From positions 2,260,502 to 2,324,501 of the forward strand of contig NZ_LT630337.1 in assembly GCF_900117315.1 (NCBI RefSeq): 64,000 nucleotides of DNA. The letters are read 5' to 3'. This document shows, in pieces, positions 46,863 through 54,020 of the stretch (positions are counted from its first letter, which is position 1; each line of letters opens with the position of its first letter). This DNA comes from Bacillus massilinigeriensis (GTDB lineage Bacteria; Bacillota; Bacilli; Bacillales; Cytobacillaceae). The notes beneath the pieces are model-generated. The model was not told where the DNA came from. It saw nothing but the letters and a program-made list of their open reading frames with translations, and ran no database searches. The position numbers and the translations under genes are program-made.

Positions 46863-47678
46863 TTATAAGATTTTTCTCTCGTAAATTTGACCTTCGAACT
46901 GACCACGACACAACCATTTTCTCGTTGCTTGAATTAATTCCTTGAAATGTGGCCCATTCGAATAAATATGGTCTGCACCCTCAATTTCCTTACGCTTTAC
47001 TGTACCAAGTCCCCTTTGCATTAATGACTGCTCATATGCTGCGCAGTAGGTGACAGGTATGTCATCATCTGCTGTACCGTGAATGAGCAATACATCGCCC
47101 TTAAATGCTTCGATTTCATTTATTGGTTTATATCTTTTTAATGTTTCAAAATATGGACTGGAAAAATAATACCCAAGATATTCTATCCTCTCTCGAGTTT
47201 CTAGCTGTTCTACCTTCTTTTTACTAATAATTTGCTCAATATCATTAAATGGCTGTCCAACTGCTGACCATAAAATTAAATTCTTAATCTGTTTTTCATT
47301 AATTGCGGTTAATACGGATGTTGCACCTCCTAAACTATGTCCTAGAAGGGTGATTTGTTCCTTATCAACAAAGGTAAGTCCCATAGCGAACTGAATTATC
47401 GCATGTGTCTGCTCAATTAGACCGGTCAAACCGATATCCCCATAATTACCTGAACTCTCCCCGCAGCCCGCATAATCAAAGCGGATAACGACATTTCCAT
47501 CCTGAATAAGCTCCTGTGAAGCCTTAACAAACAAACGATTCATCCCAATTCTTGTTCCTATAAAGCCATGGCATATAATAATTAGTGGATAGGTATACTG
47601 CGGTTTAAAATTTTCTGGGTAGTCGATTGAACCAATTAGTTTTTCTTTTCTCCATTCAACACTAAAAGAACTTGTCAT
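46863..47678 (-). CDS. Alpha/beta hydrolase in a SAM-riboswitch operon
   Basis: A 271-residue cytoplasmic serine hydrolase. The oxyanion-hole segment is LIIICHGFIGTR, then VIRFDYAGCGESSGNYG, the nucleophile elbow LLGHSLGGAT (Ser near 117), the Asp in LLIHGTADDDIPV and the His in EIEGADHIYSN. This is the prolyl-oligopeptidase/DUF-type hydrolase group; the substrate is unknown. Its ATG overlaps the TGA of the FbpA-like gene (ATGA), so the two are translationally coupled. The pair is preceded by an S-box riboswitch, suggesting a link to methionine or sulfur metabolism. Confidence 0.88.
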   Translation of the reverse strand: MTSSFSVEWRKEKLIGSIDYPENFKPQYTYPLIIICHGFIGTRIGMNRLFVKASQELIQDGNVVIRFDYAGCGESSGNYGDIGLTGLIEQTHAIIQFAMGLTFVDKEQITLLGHSLGGATSVLTAINEKQIKNLILWSAVGQPFNDIEQIISKKKVEQLETRERIEYLGYYFSSPYFETLKRYKPINEIEAFKGDVLLIHGTADDDIPVTYCAAYEQSLMQRGLGTVKRKEIEGADHIYSNGPHFKELIQATRKWLCRGQFEGQIYERKIL

Positions 47679-47833
47679 TCCTTTGTTCCCCCTTCATTCT
47701 TTTTTATCTCATAGTGATATACCTTTTCTAAATCATCCAGTGATAATTCAAATAAATGCAGATTTCCCTTTTTATACACCCCTGAGCGAAGGAGTTCATG
47801 AATAAGCTCATCTTTTCGTTGTGTTTCCTCCAA
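47675..47833 (-). CDS. FbpA-like small protein (52 aa)
   Basis: The frame starts at TTG 47833, ten bases after AAGGAGG, and ends in TGA overlapping the hydrolase start. The product contains TQRKDELIHELLRSGVYKKG and LHLFELSLDDLEKVYHYEIK, which resemble the short Fur-regulated basic protein (FbpA) domain of Bacillus, known as a helper of small-RNA-based iron sparing. Here no Fur box is evident and the gene lies under a SAM-I riboswitch, so the resemblance should not be read as the same function. Confidence 0.7.
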   Translation of the reverse strand: MEETQRKDELIHELLRSGVYKKGNLHLFELSLDDLEKVYHYEIKKNEGGTKE

Positions 47834-47890
47834 CTTCCTTCATCCTCCTTAATTCCGATTAATCCTATATGTTTAATTATTTTATAGCGA

Positions 47891-47937
47891 TAAAAAAACC
47901 CCTTCCTATCGCTTCCCGAGAACAATAAGAAGAGGTT
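47891..47937 (-). terminator. Riboswitch-controlled terminator
   Basis: On the minus strand CCTCTTCTTATTG pairs (with G-U) with CGATAGGAAGGGG and is followed by seven T. It lies between the SAM aptamer and the FbpA-like gene. Confidence 0.85.
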
Positions 47938-47960
47938 CGTATGTATACACATTTTCTCGT

Positions 47961-48061
47961 CCTATCTCTCAAGCTATTGCTTGTTGGAATTGGCACAGTT
48001 CTCTTAATAAGTCCGCTGCCGAGGCTTCACAGGGCCAGATCCCTCCGCCTCTCTCGATAAG
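47961..48061 (-). promoter_or_regulatory. SAM-I riboswitch (S-box)
   Basis: Minus-strand sequence shows the S-box core in order: CTTATC opening P1, GAGAGAGGCGGAGGGA, CTGGCCCTGTGAAGCC, CGGCAGC, a variable P3/P4 and the closing GATAGG. An intrinsic terminator follows, so S-adenosylmethionine is expected to switch off the FbpA-like and hydrolase genes. Confidence 0.95.
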
Positions 48062-48128
48062 AAGTTATTATATTCAATTTATTATTGTTAAATGTAACGA
48101 AAAACCATTTCTTTGTCAATGATATTTG

Positions 48129-48156
48129 GAAAAAAAGAAGCAACTAAATGCTCCCT
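48129..48156 (-). terminator. Terminator after the 50-aa gene
   Basis: On the minus strand GGAGCA pairs with TGCTTC and seven T follow. Short but well formed. Confidence 0.6.
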
Positions 48157-48181
48157 TTTTTCCTTGATGTTCATAGCATCC

Positions 48182-48334
48182 TTACCAACGGTGTGCTTTA
48201 GCATTACTTCGCAATAAAATAACATTCTGTGTTACTTGCGTTTCGCCATTCACCTGTGACTTAGCATGCTTTCTTCGTGTCCAAGTATGGTGAAAAAGCT
48301 CTGAATGCGGATCTAAATGATCTTTGTAGCTCAT
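48182..48334 (-). CDS. Small basic hypothetical protein (50 aa)
   Basis: ATG 48334 is preceded by AAGAGGTGA at ideal spacing and TAA is followed by a terminator. The 50-residue product is His-, Arg- and Lys-rich (SELFHHTWTRRKHAKSQVNG, ending RSNAKAHRW) without membrane segment. I do not recognise the family with certainty; short proteins of this look occur in many Bacillus genomes. It is located between the SAM-I riboswitch and modA. Confidence 0.65.
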   Translation of the reverse strand: MSYKDHLDPHSELFHHTWTRRKHAKSQVNGETQVTQNVILLRSNAKAHRW

Positions 48335-48532
48335 CTAATCACCTCTTAGTAGGATACTTGAAACTAATGAGACGAATTCACGAATAAATCGCCTCCCTAT
48401 TAGAATGGGTTACAGAAAAGAAAACTTTACAAGCAAAGTTTTCCAAAATGAACTTAGGAGCTTTCACTTGTAAAAGATTAGGAATTTTCGTTATAGTAGG
48501 TAAGGAAGGATAATGGAAGGGATGACCATTTC

Positions 48533-49303
48533 ATGCTAAAAAAAGGATTATTTATAATTTTTGTTCCCCTCCTACTTCTTACTGCCTGCACAAGCCAATC
48601 AAAGAATCACACAGTCGAATTAACCATATCTGCCGCTTCAAGCATGAAGGATGTCTTGACTAAAATACAAAGGAATTATGAAAAAGCAAATCCTGAAATC
48701 AAATTATATTTTAATTTTGGTGCATCTGGCGCATTACAACAGCAAATATCTCAGGGTGCAGAGGTGGATGTATTTTTATCTGCGGCCAAAAAGGAATTCA
48801 ATCAGTTAGAAAAAGACGGAATTCTTGATTTTGATTATTCTTCAAATTTAGTTGGGAATAAGCTCGTGCTTGTACAACCAAAGAATTCTTCAAAGGCCAA
48901 TTTAGATTTCAAAGATTTAGTCAATGGAAGTGTAGAAAAAATATCAATTGGTACACCAGAAAGCGTTCCTGCAGGTATGTATGCACAGGAATTATTGAAT
49001 CGTTTAGGCATCTGGTCAAAGGTAAATAGTAAAATCATTTTTACAAAGGATGTCCGCCAAGTATTAACCTATGTGGAAACTGGAAATGTTGATGCTGGAA
49101 TTGTTTATAGAACCGATGCCCTTGTTTCCAAAAAAGTGATTGTCACTTCCACTGCGGCTCCTGGAATGCACCAGCCAATTATTTATCCTGTTGGTGTACT
49201 AAAAGAATCAAAACAAAAAAAAGAAGCTATTGCCTTTTATGAATATTTAAAAAGTAAAGAGGCACAAGCAATTTTTGAAGAGTTCGGATTTCAAGTTTTT
49301 TGA
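48533..49303 (+). CDS. modA: Molybdate-binding lipoprotein
   Basis: A 256-residue periplasmic-type binding protein. The signal peptide ends in the lipobox LLTAC, so it is membrane-anchored. ISAASSMKDVLTKIQ and FNFGASGALQQQISQGAEVD contain the oxyanion-contacting Ser residues of ModA, and PESVPAGMYAQELL, ETGNVDAGIVYRTDA and YPVGVLKES complete the fold. modB and modC are not adjacent; the window's modB lies at 7171-7833. Molybdate supply is needed for Mo-enzymes such as formate dehydrogenase. Confidence 0.92.
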   Translation: MLKKGLFIIFVPLLLLTACTSQSKNHTVELTISAASSMKDVLTKIQRNYEKANPEIKLYFNFGASGALQQQISQGAEVDVFLSAAKKEFNQLEKDGILDFDYSSNLVGNKLVLVQPKNSSKANLDFKDLVNGSVEKISIGTPESVPAGMYAQELLNRLGIWSKVNSKIIFTKDVRQVLTYVETGNVDAGIVYRTDALVSKKVIVTSTAAPGMHQPIIYPVGVLKESKQKKEAIAFYEYLKSKEAQAIFEEFGFQVF

Positions 49304-49365
49304 TACCAATAAATAATTTGTTATATTTAAATAATAAGCGAAGGGGTTTTTTTCAAATATTTCCC

Positions 49366-49394
49366 TTGAATATATGCTCTTTTTTCCTTATAAT
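49366..49394 (+). promoter_or_regulatory. Sigma-A promoter of the tRNA-Arg locus
   Basis: TTGAAT (49366-49371), a 17-nt spacer and TATAAT (49389-49394). The predicted start lies about 15 nt before the first tRNA-half repeat. A second TATAAT, without a good -35, recurs just upstream of units 2 and 3 and of the real tRNA. Confidence 0.75.
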
Positions 49395-49415
49395 AGAATT
49401 ACTTCGTTTAAAAGT

Positions 49416-49865
49416 GTCCCAGTAGCTCAGCAGGATAGAGCACGAACGAATCCGCTTCTCTGAATTTTCTTCAGCGTACGGATTGAGCCACTTCTTGAGT
49501 ATGCTTTCTGAAATCCGGACGACTTTTTAAATGTGTGGAACACAAACAATTTTATATAATATCATGTCCCAGTAGCTCAGTAGGATAGAGCACGAACGAA
49601 TCCGCTTCTTTGAATTTTCTTCAGCGTACGGATTGAGCCACTTCTTGAGTATGCTTTCTGAAATCCGGACGACTTTTTAAATGTGTGGAACACAAACAAT
49701 TTTATATAATATCATGTCCCAGTAGCTCAGCAGGATAGAGCACGAACGAATAGGCTTCCCTGACTTTACTTCAGCGTACGGATTGAACCGCATCTTGAGT
49801 ATGCTTTCTGAAATCCGGACGACTTTTTAAATGTGTGGAACACAAACAATTTTATATAATATCAT
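49416..49865 (+). repeat. Three 150-bp tandem units, each starting with the 5' half of tRNA-Arg
   Basis: Units start at 49416, 49566 and 49716, exactly 150 bp apart, and the intact tRNA begins at 49866 at the same phase. Each starts with about 28 nt identical or nearly so to the tRNA 5' end (acceptor strand and D arm, GTCCCAGTAGCTCAGCAGGA). At the anticodon stem it switches to 120 bp of unrelated sequence containing a hairpin (CGAATCCG with CGGATTG in units 1 and 2) and TATAAT near its end. Units 1 and 2 differ at two positions; unit 3 has eight substitutions, all within about 45 nt. No coding frame. Confidence 0.95.
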
Positions 49866-49939
49866 GTCCCAGTAGCTCAGCAGGATAGAGCAACAGTTTC
49901 CTAAACTGTAGGTCGTAGGTTCGAATCCTATCTGGGACG
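49866..49939 (+). tRNA. tRNA-Arg (anticodon CCT)
   Basis: 74 nt. The acceptor stem GTCCCAG/CTGGGAC is perfect, the D arm is GCTC/GAGC, the anticodon stem ACAGT/ACTGT encloses TTCCTAA with anticodon CCT (reads AGG), and the T arm GTAGG/CCTAT encloses TTCGAAT. CCA is not encoded. It is the only complete tRNA in the window and the last member of the repeat array. Confidence 0.97.
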
Positions 49940-49945
49940 TCAAAA
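49906..49945 (+). repeat. Direct repeat (att-like), left copy, in the tRNA 3' half
   Basis: Forty bases from CTGTAGGTCG to GACGTCAAAA are identical to 52485-52524. The upstream match extends to TTCCTAAA with one base inserted in the right copy. Confidence 0.9.
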
Positions 49946-49976
49946 AAGCCTTGAATTATCAAGGCTTTTTTATTTT
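49943..49976 (+). terminator. Terminator after tRNA-Arg
   Basis: AAAAAGCCTTGA (49943-49954) pairs with TCAAGGCTTTTT (49959-49970) around ATTA; T-rich tail. Confidence 0.95.
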
Positions 49977-50093
49977 TTTCGAAAGTGAATCTGTAGAGAT
50001 TATCTTTAAAATGATCCATTTTATTGCAAGCGCCTGTCTTATCAGTGTTTTCACAAGGCTCGTTGAATAAGATGGACTACTTTAGAATGACCT

Positions 50094-50825
50094 TTAACGT
50101 ATATTTTCATTGATTAAATCTTGGATTCTCTGGGTTTTCTGAATAGAGTTTGTCATAATCTCAATTGCTTCATTCCTCTTATTTTGCAAAGACTGCAATC
50201 TGATCATATCCATCTGTTGGCTATTTGACATAAGGTCCACTTTAGTTTTTATATGAGAAATGCATTTTTCTAATGTTTCTACATCTAATGATTCTAATTC
50301 TTTTTTATATTTGGGTTCTAACTCTTTCTTATTCTCAGATTCTAATAGTACTTCCTCACCTACAACACCTTTAATAAATAAAAGCAATGTTCCAATCATC
50401 TCTTTATGCTCTTCATTCTCTATTTTCTTTCCATCTCGAAGTCTATCTAATTCCGTTTGTGCTACTTTTATTAGTTGTGAATAGTTTTTTATTTGGTTCA
50501 TCCTACTTTGTATACTGTTTACCTGTTCTGTCAATTGACTCTCTAATAAGTCAACTCGATTCATCTGAATCTCCATCATCATAGTCTCTATGTCTTTCCT
50601 ACTCAAATCAGTATTCGTAACGCCACTGGCAATCATGCTAGCTATCATTTGCTGTTGCGAACTAGCATCCATATTTTCGAAAGCCTCAAGAGCACGCTTC
50701 ATTTCCTCTTTATAACTGTCTCCATCTTCCGCATAACTATTTACATTTCCTTCGCCAAAAAAGATGGCTGAAGTGATGGCGATACTCAAACATCCTATCC
50801 CAATGGTCCGAACCCACTTACTCAT
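50094..50825 (-). CDS. Exported helical protein of unknown function
   Basis: 243 residues. A signal peptide (TIGIGCLSIAITSAIFFGEG, then SYAED) is followed by an almost entirely helical, coiled-coil-prone chain rich in Met, Gln, Glu and Lys (for example DLLESQLTEQVNSIQSRMNQ). It has no cysteine in the mature part except one near residue 200 and no known domain. It is the second gene of a two-gene unit with the receptor-type lipoprotein 15 nt upstream. A structural or partner role for that lipoprotein is only inference. Confidence 0.6.
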   Translation of the reverse strand: MSKWVRTIGIGCLSIAITSAIFFGEGNVNSYAEDGDSYKEEMKRALEAFENMDASSQQQMIASMIASGVTNTDLSRKDIETMMMEIQMNRVDLLESQLTEQVNSIQSRMNQIKNYSQLIKVAQTELDRLRDGKKIENEEHKEMIGTLLLFIKGVVGEEVLLESENKKELEPKYKKELESLDVETLEKCISHIKTKVDLMSNSQQMDMIRLQSLQNKRNEAIEIMTNSIQKTQRIQDLINENIR

Positions 50826-50840
50826 TTTTCTTCATTCCTT

Positions 50841-52082
50841 TCAATTAGGCGAAATATAGCCTGGAAAGCCTGGACTCCTTAAATATTTGGCGGTTTGATT
50901 CCATTCGAATGAATCCTCGCTCTTCGTTTGAACCTCCCATATGTCATACTGAAAATACGTACGGTCCCCTTTTTCGTTAAGGAGAGTCCATCCTGTTACG
51001 CCTGCATATGCCGCTGACCCTTCTACCAAGTGATTCATTAACTCCACCGTACTAAACGGGTCATTCAGTTGACCAATGACTGTTGCCAACATAAGGGGAG
51101 TATCGTAAGCAAACATAGCATCGGGAAGGAAATCCCCTCCTTTATGTGACCCCAACTCAGCTTGAACCGAATGAAACAAATCTGATTCAGGAATACCAAA
51201 AGTCACGCCTGTCAATTTCACTTGAGAAGCGTTCTTTGCAATTTGCTTGTCTTCTAAAATGATTGGACTGAGTGTAACTGTATCTGTACCGAACCATCGG
51301 ACTTCATTTATTGTTTTTTCTTCTTCACTAGCTAGAAAAATATCGGCTATTTCATCAAAGGAAACAAGGACAACCGCGATTCTTTCTTTTTCCATTTCCA
51401 AATTATTTACGGCCTTTGAAACTTCCCCCATGACATGATCCCAATCTGTTTCTTGTGGTTGATACTTGACGGGTTCAGAGACTATTCCTTGAAGCGATTT
51501 AAATTCCTTTGAAAGTAATTTAGTCAATTCACGACCATACACATCATCCCGTAAAATGGGTACAATCCCGTAAATCCCCTCGTATTCTAGTAAGCTAGCT
51601 AACGCTTTTGCTTGTTGAGTATCATCAGGAACCATTCGAAATACCCCATCCCCTACCATTCCTAAAGAAGGAGAGGTGCTGCTATAGCTGATGACAATTG
51701 CGCCATTATCTGTCGCCCAAGGTTGTAGCTTTTCTATTTCGGCACTCGATCCAGCAATAAAGATTTTATACCCTTCTTCCCATAATTGTTTTGCTTTTTC
51801 CAGAGCCATTTTAGGATCACTTTGACCATCTTCTACCTTTAAATCAAATTGCAGATTCAATCCTTCCTCTTTCCATTTTTCATTTGCGTCTTCTACACCT
51901 TTTTCTATTGCTTGTTTACGAATCTCCCCTTTAGATCCCAACTCACCGCTCATCGGCAATATGGCAGCCAATTTGATTATATTCGATTTGGTTTGATCTT
52001 CTTCATCGACACAACCTGTGTTAAGCATTAGAAACAACAATGATAGAATCCAAAGAGAAACGATAGAAAACCTTTTTCTCAT
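50841..52082 (-). CDS. Receptor-type substrate-binding lipoprotein (branched-chain amino-acid binding fold)
   Basis: A 413-residue protein of the Peripla_BP_6/LivJ-like fold. The lipobox is LMLNTGC. The first lobe starts IKLAAILPMSGELGSKG and continues with EDGQSDPKMALEKAKQL, and the later FIAGSSAEIEKLQPWATDNG, GDGVFRMVPDDTQQAKALAS and DAMFAYDTPLMLATVIGQL follow family order. No ABC permease or ATPase is nearby, so it may act as a sensor or scavenger rather than a transporter part. ATG 52082 has AAAGGA eight bases upstream. It forms a unit with the helical protein gene downstream, inside the tRNA-flanked cassette. Confidence 0.8.
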   Translation of the reverse strand: MRKRFSIVSLWILSLLFLMLNTGCVDEEDQTKSNIIKLAAILPMSGELGSKGEIRKQAIEKGVEDANEKWKEEGLNLQFDLKVEDGQSDPKMALEKAKQLWEEGYKIFIAGSSAEIEKLQPWATDNGAIVISYSSTSPSLGMVGDGVFRMVPDDTQQAKALASLLEYEGIYGIVPILRDDVYGRELTKLLSKEFKSLQGIVSEPVKYQPQETDWDHVMGEVSKAVNNLEMEKERIAVVLVSFDEIADIFLASEEEKTINEVRWFGTDTVTLSPIILEDKQIAKNASQVKLTGVTFGIPESDLFHSVQAELGSHKGGDFLPDAMFAYDTPLMLATVIGQLNDPFSTVELMNHLVEGSAAYAGVTGWTLLNEKGDRTYFQYDIWEVQTKSEDSFEWNQTAKYLRSPGFPGYISPN

Positions 52083-52475
52083 CAACATCATCCTTTCTCT
52101 ACATAGAGAGACCTTTCAAATTGGATTTGGAGAGGATCCTTCTGCACTTCCATTGTAAAGGTTTTTTTTGCTGTATGAACAAGTGATTTTTGAACATTGT
52201 TAGTATTTCGAATTATTGGAATTAATTCAGCAATACTAGTGTTTCTTTTAGCATTACAGCAACCCAATACTTTTTACAGGTTTCTTCCTTATTTTTGTTT
52301 TCCTAAATACATACATTCTCTGAAGTTAAAATTGCTGCAAATTAGCCGAAAAACTCAGTAAAACCATATTTACCATATTTATTTAATTTCTCTAGAATCA
52401 ACAAAATTACCAAATAGCCCTAGTAAATCAACGTTTCGTTACGAAGTGGTTAAGGGAATACCTATTTTCGTATTT
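52083..52475. other. Gene-free leader region of the cassette
   Basis: Nearly 400 bp of AT-rich sequence between the lipoprotein start and the tRNA fragment. No reading frame, tRNA or terminator is seen. It presumably contains the minus-strand promoter of the two-gene unit. It does not contain an integrase remnant that I can recognise. Confidence 0.5.
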
Positions 52476-52518
52476 TTCCTAAACCTGTAGGTCGTAGGTT
52501 CGAATCCTATCTGGGACG
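52476..52518 (+). pseudogene. tRNA-Arg 3' fragment (right att-like copy)
   Basis: It starts TTCCTAAACC within the anticodon loop (one extra C relative to the gene at 49866) and continues identically through the T arm and the 3' acceptor strand CTGGGAC plus discriminator G. There is no 5' half in front. The identity with 49906-49945 extends to GTCAAAA downstream (52524), and a different terminator follows. Confidence 0.92.
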
Positions 52519-52524
52519 TCAAAA

Positions 52525-52552
52525 GGCCCTTGCAACAGCAAGGGCTTTTTCC
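52525..52552 (+). terminator. Terminator after the tRNA fragment
   Basis: GCCCTTGC (52526-52533) pairs with GCAAGGGC around AACA and five T follow. Different in sequence from the terminator after the intact tRNA. Confidence 0.9.
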
Positions 52553-52601
52553 TATAACAATTTATTTCCTTTTTGGATGTGTGCTTGATTTTGTTTCTTC
52601 C

Positions 52602-52889
52602 TTATATCTGCAAACAATACTTAGAGTTTATTATCTTAGTGGGAGTAAATTCAATTACTTCATAATCAGCTATCTTTTTTTCAAAAAATGGATCTTCTCT
52701 TAAAATAACTTCTAGCTCTTCCCTAGTTACTCCTTCTGCTAAAATAATCCCTCCGTTCCTAGGAACTTTAGGTCCTGAAACTCGAAAAATTGATTTAGAA
52801 AAATACCTGTCCAAATACTCTAAATGTTCCTCTCGAACTTCATCTACCCTTTCAATTGGAACTAAATAATTTAAGTTAATGATATACAC
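52602..52889 (-). CDS. YciI-family protein
   Basis: A 95-residue dimeric ferredoxin-like fold. The family pattern is visible: VREEHLEYLDRYF with the conserved His, GPKVPRNGGIILAEG, and EDPFFEKKIADYEVIEFTP with the conserved Asp. The start is GTG 52889, about 10 nt after GGGGTGA. YciI proteins are thought to act as small dehydrochlorinase- or lyase-like enzymes, but the physiological role is unknown. Confidence 0.85.
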   Translation of the reverse strand: MYIINLNYLVPIERVDEVREEHLEYLDRYFSKSIFRVSGPKVPRNGGIILAEGVTREELEVILREDPFFEKKIADYEVIEFTPTKIINSKYCLQI

Positions 52890-53140
52890 CTATTTCACCC
52901 CAGTTTTCTAATACAAAATAATCTATGAAGGCAGTCGTTCTACCGAGTATGAACCCTTTCAAACAAGTGAATTATATCAACAGTTCGGTAATTATCCTTC
53001 TAGAATATAATAATCTTATCCATGAACTGGAAGTAAAGGAATAACATATTTATTATTGAGGTGAAACAAAAGGTTATACCCACCTTAAAACAATCTCGCC
53101 AATATACAAATTTTAACCTACAAAACCTAGCATTCCTTCC

Positions 53141-53773
53141 TCACTCCGATACTTTTGCCCTCAATAACTCCACACTTATGGCAATAAAAACAAACCCCAT
53201 CGCTTTATTAAGTAAAAATTCAATAGAGGAATTATTCCTAAGTTTTTTTGTAACGGTTGAAGAAAAAACAGCAACAAGGATATTCCAAAATCCACCTGTG
53301 CAACAAAAGGTTAATCCCAATAATAGAAATGGTATCGGACCTGACTGGCTGCCATCAATGAATTGTGGAATAAATGCTAGAAAAAATAAAGCAACCTTTG
53401 GATTCGTAATATTTGTAAGGAGGCCTTGAATAAATATTTTATTAAAAGTTGCAGTCTGTTCAGAAATAATAGTATTTTGATTTGACCTTTTGGCCATTAA
53501 CATTTTTATACCTAAATATACAAGATAGGCGGCACCCATTATTTTCACGAGGGTAAATAGTAATAATGATTGTGTTAATATGATTGATAGGCCAAATGCT
53601 GCGAGTAACGTGTGTACCACGCTCCCTAAGGAAATTCCCAAAGCCGAATAGATCCCTGCTTTCTTTCCTTGAGATATGCTCCTACTCATAATATACATGG
53701 TATCTGTTCCCGGTGTAATATTTAGCAAAACTGCTGATAAAATAAAAACACCATAATTATCAATTCCAAACAT
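53141..53773 (-). CDS. LysE-family amino-acid exporter
   Basis: A 210-residue membrane protein with six hydrophobic segments. The conserved first-helix motif LLNITPGTDTMYIMSRSISQGKKAGIYSALGISLG and the central QGLLTNITNPKVALFFLAFIPQFI identify the LysE/RhtB family. It exports amino acids or related metabolites. It is divergent from a LysR-type gene 247 bp away, the usual arrangement of exporter and activator (as LysE/LysG). Confidence 0.92.
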   Translation of the reverse strand: MFGIDNYGVFILSAVLLNITPGTDTMYIMSRSISQGKKAGIYSALGISLGSVVHTLLAAFGLSIILTQSLLLFTLVKIMGAAYLVYLGIKMLMAKRSNQNTIISEQTATFNKIFIQGLLTNITNPKVALFFLAFIPQFIDGSQSGPIPFLLLGLTFCCTGGFWNILVAVFSSTVTKKLRNNSSIEFLLNKAMGFVFIAISVELLRAKVSE

Positions 53774-54020
53774 GTATTAACTCCCCTTTTTTCTATTTTT
53801 TCATCTCTTTAAAATGTGATGAAAACAATTCCTATTTCTCAACCTTTAAAATTACGAAGGCTAAAATTTTACCATTGTAAAAAAATAAAGTTGCTCCGAT
53901 AAAAGAATTATATGGGTTTTCTTTGTATTAATCTAATGAATGTTTCGAATGGTTTGCATGAGCAAATACTCATGAATGTGCTATAATCAAAGTATAATGA
54001 TTTCTAAAGGAGAAAGCTTA

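Noticed and set aside
49416-49715. Complete tRNA genes in units 1-3
   Set aside because: Only the 5' acceptor strand and D arm are present. No anticodon arm, T arm or CTGGGAC 3' strand follows in any unit.
49416-49865. CRISPR array or T-box leader
   Set aside because: The units are 150 bp, nearly identical over their whole length, without repeat-spacer alternation or cas genes. No T-box sequence or specifier stem precedes an aminoacyl-tRNA or amino-acid gene.
53061-53429. 122-aa plus-strand frame antisense to the LysE gene
   Set aside because: The LysE-family protein on the opposite strand has full family motifs. The antisense frame lacks start signals.
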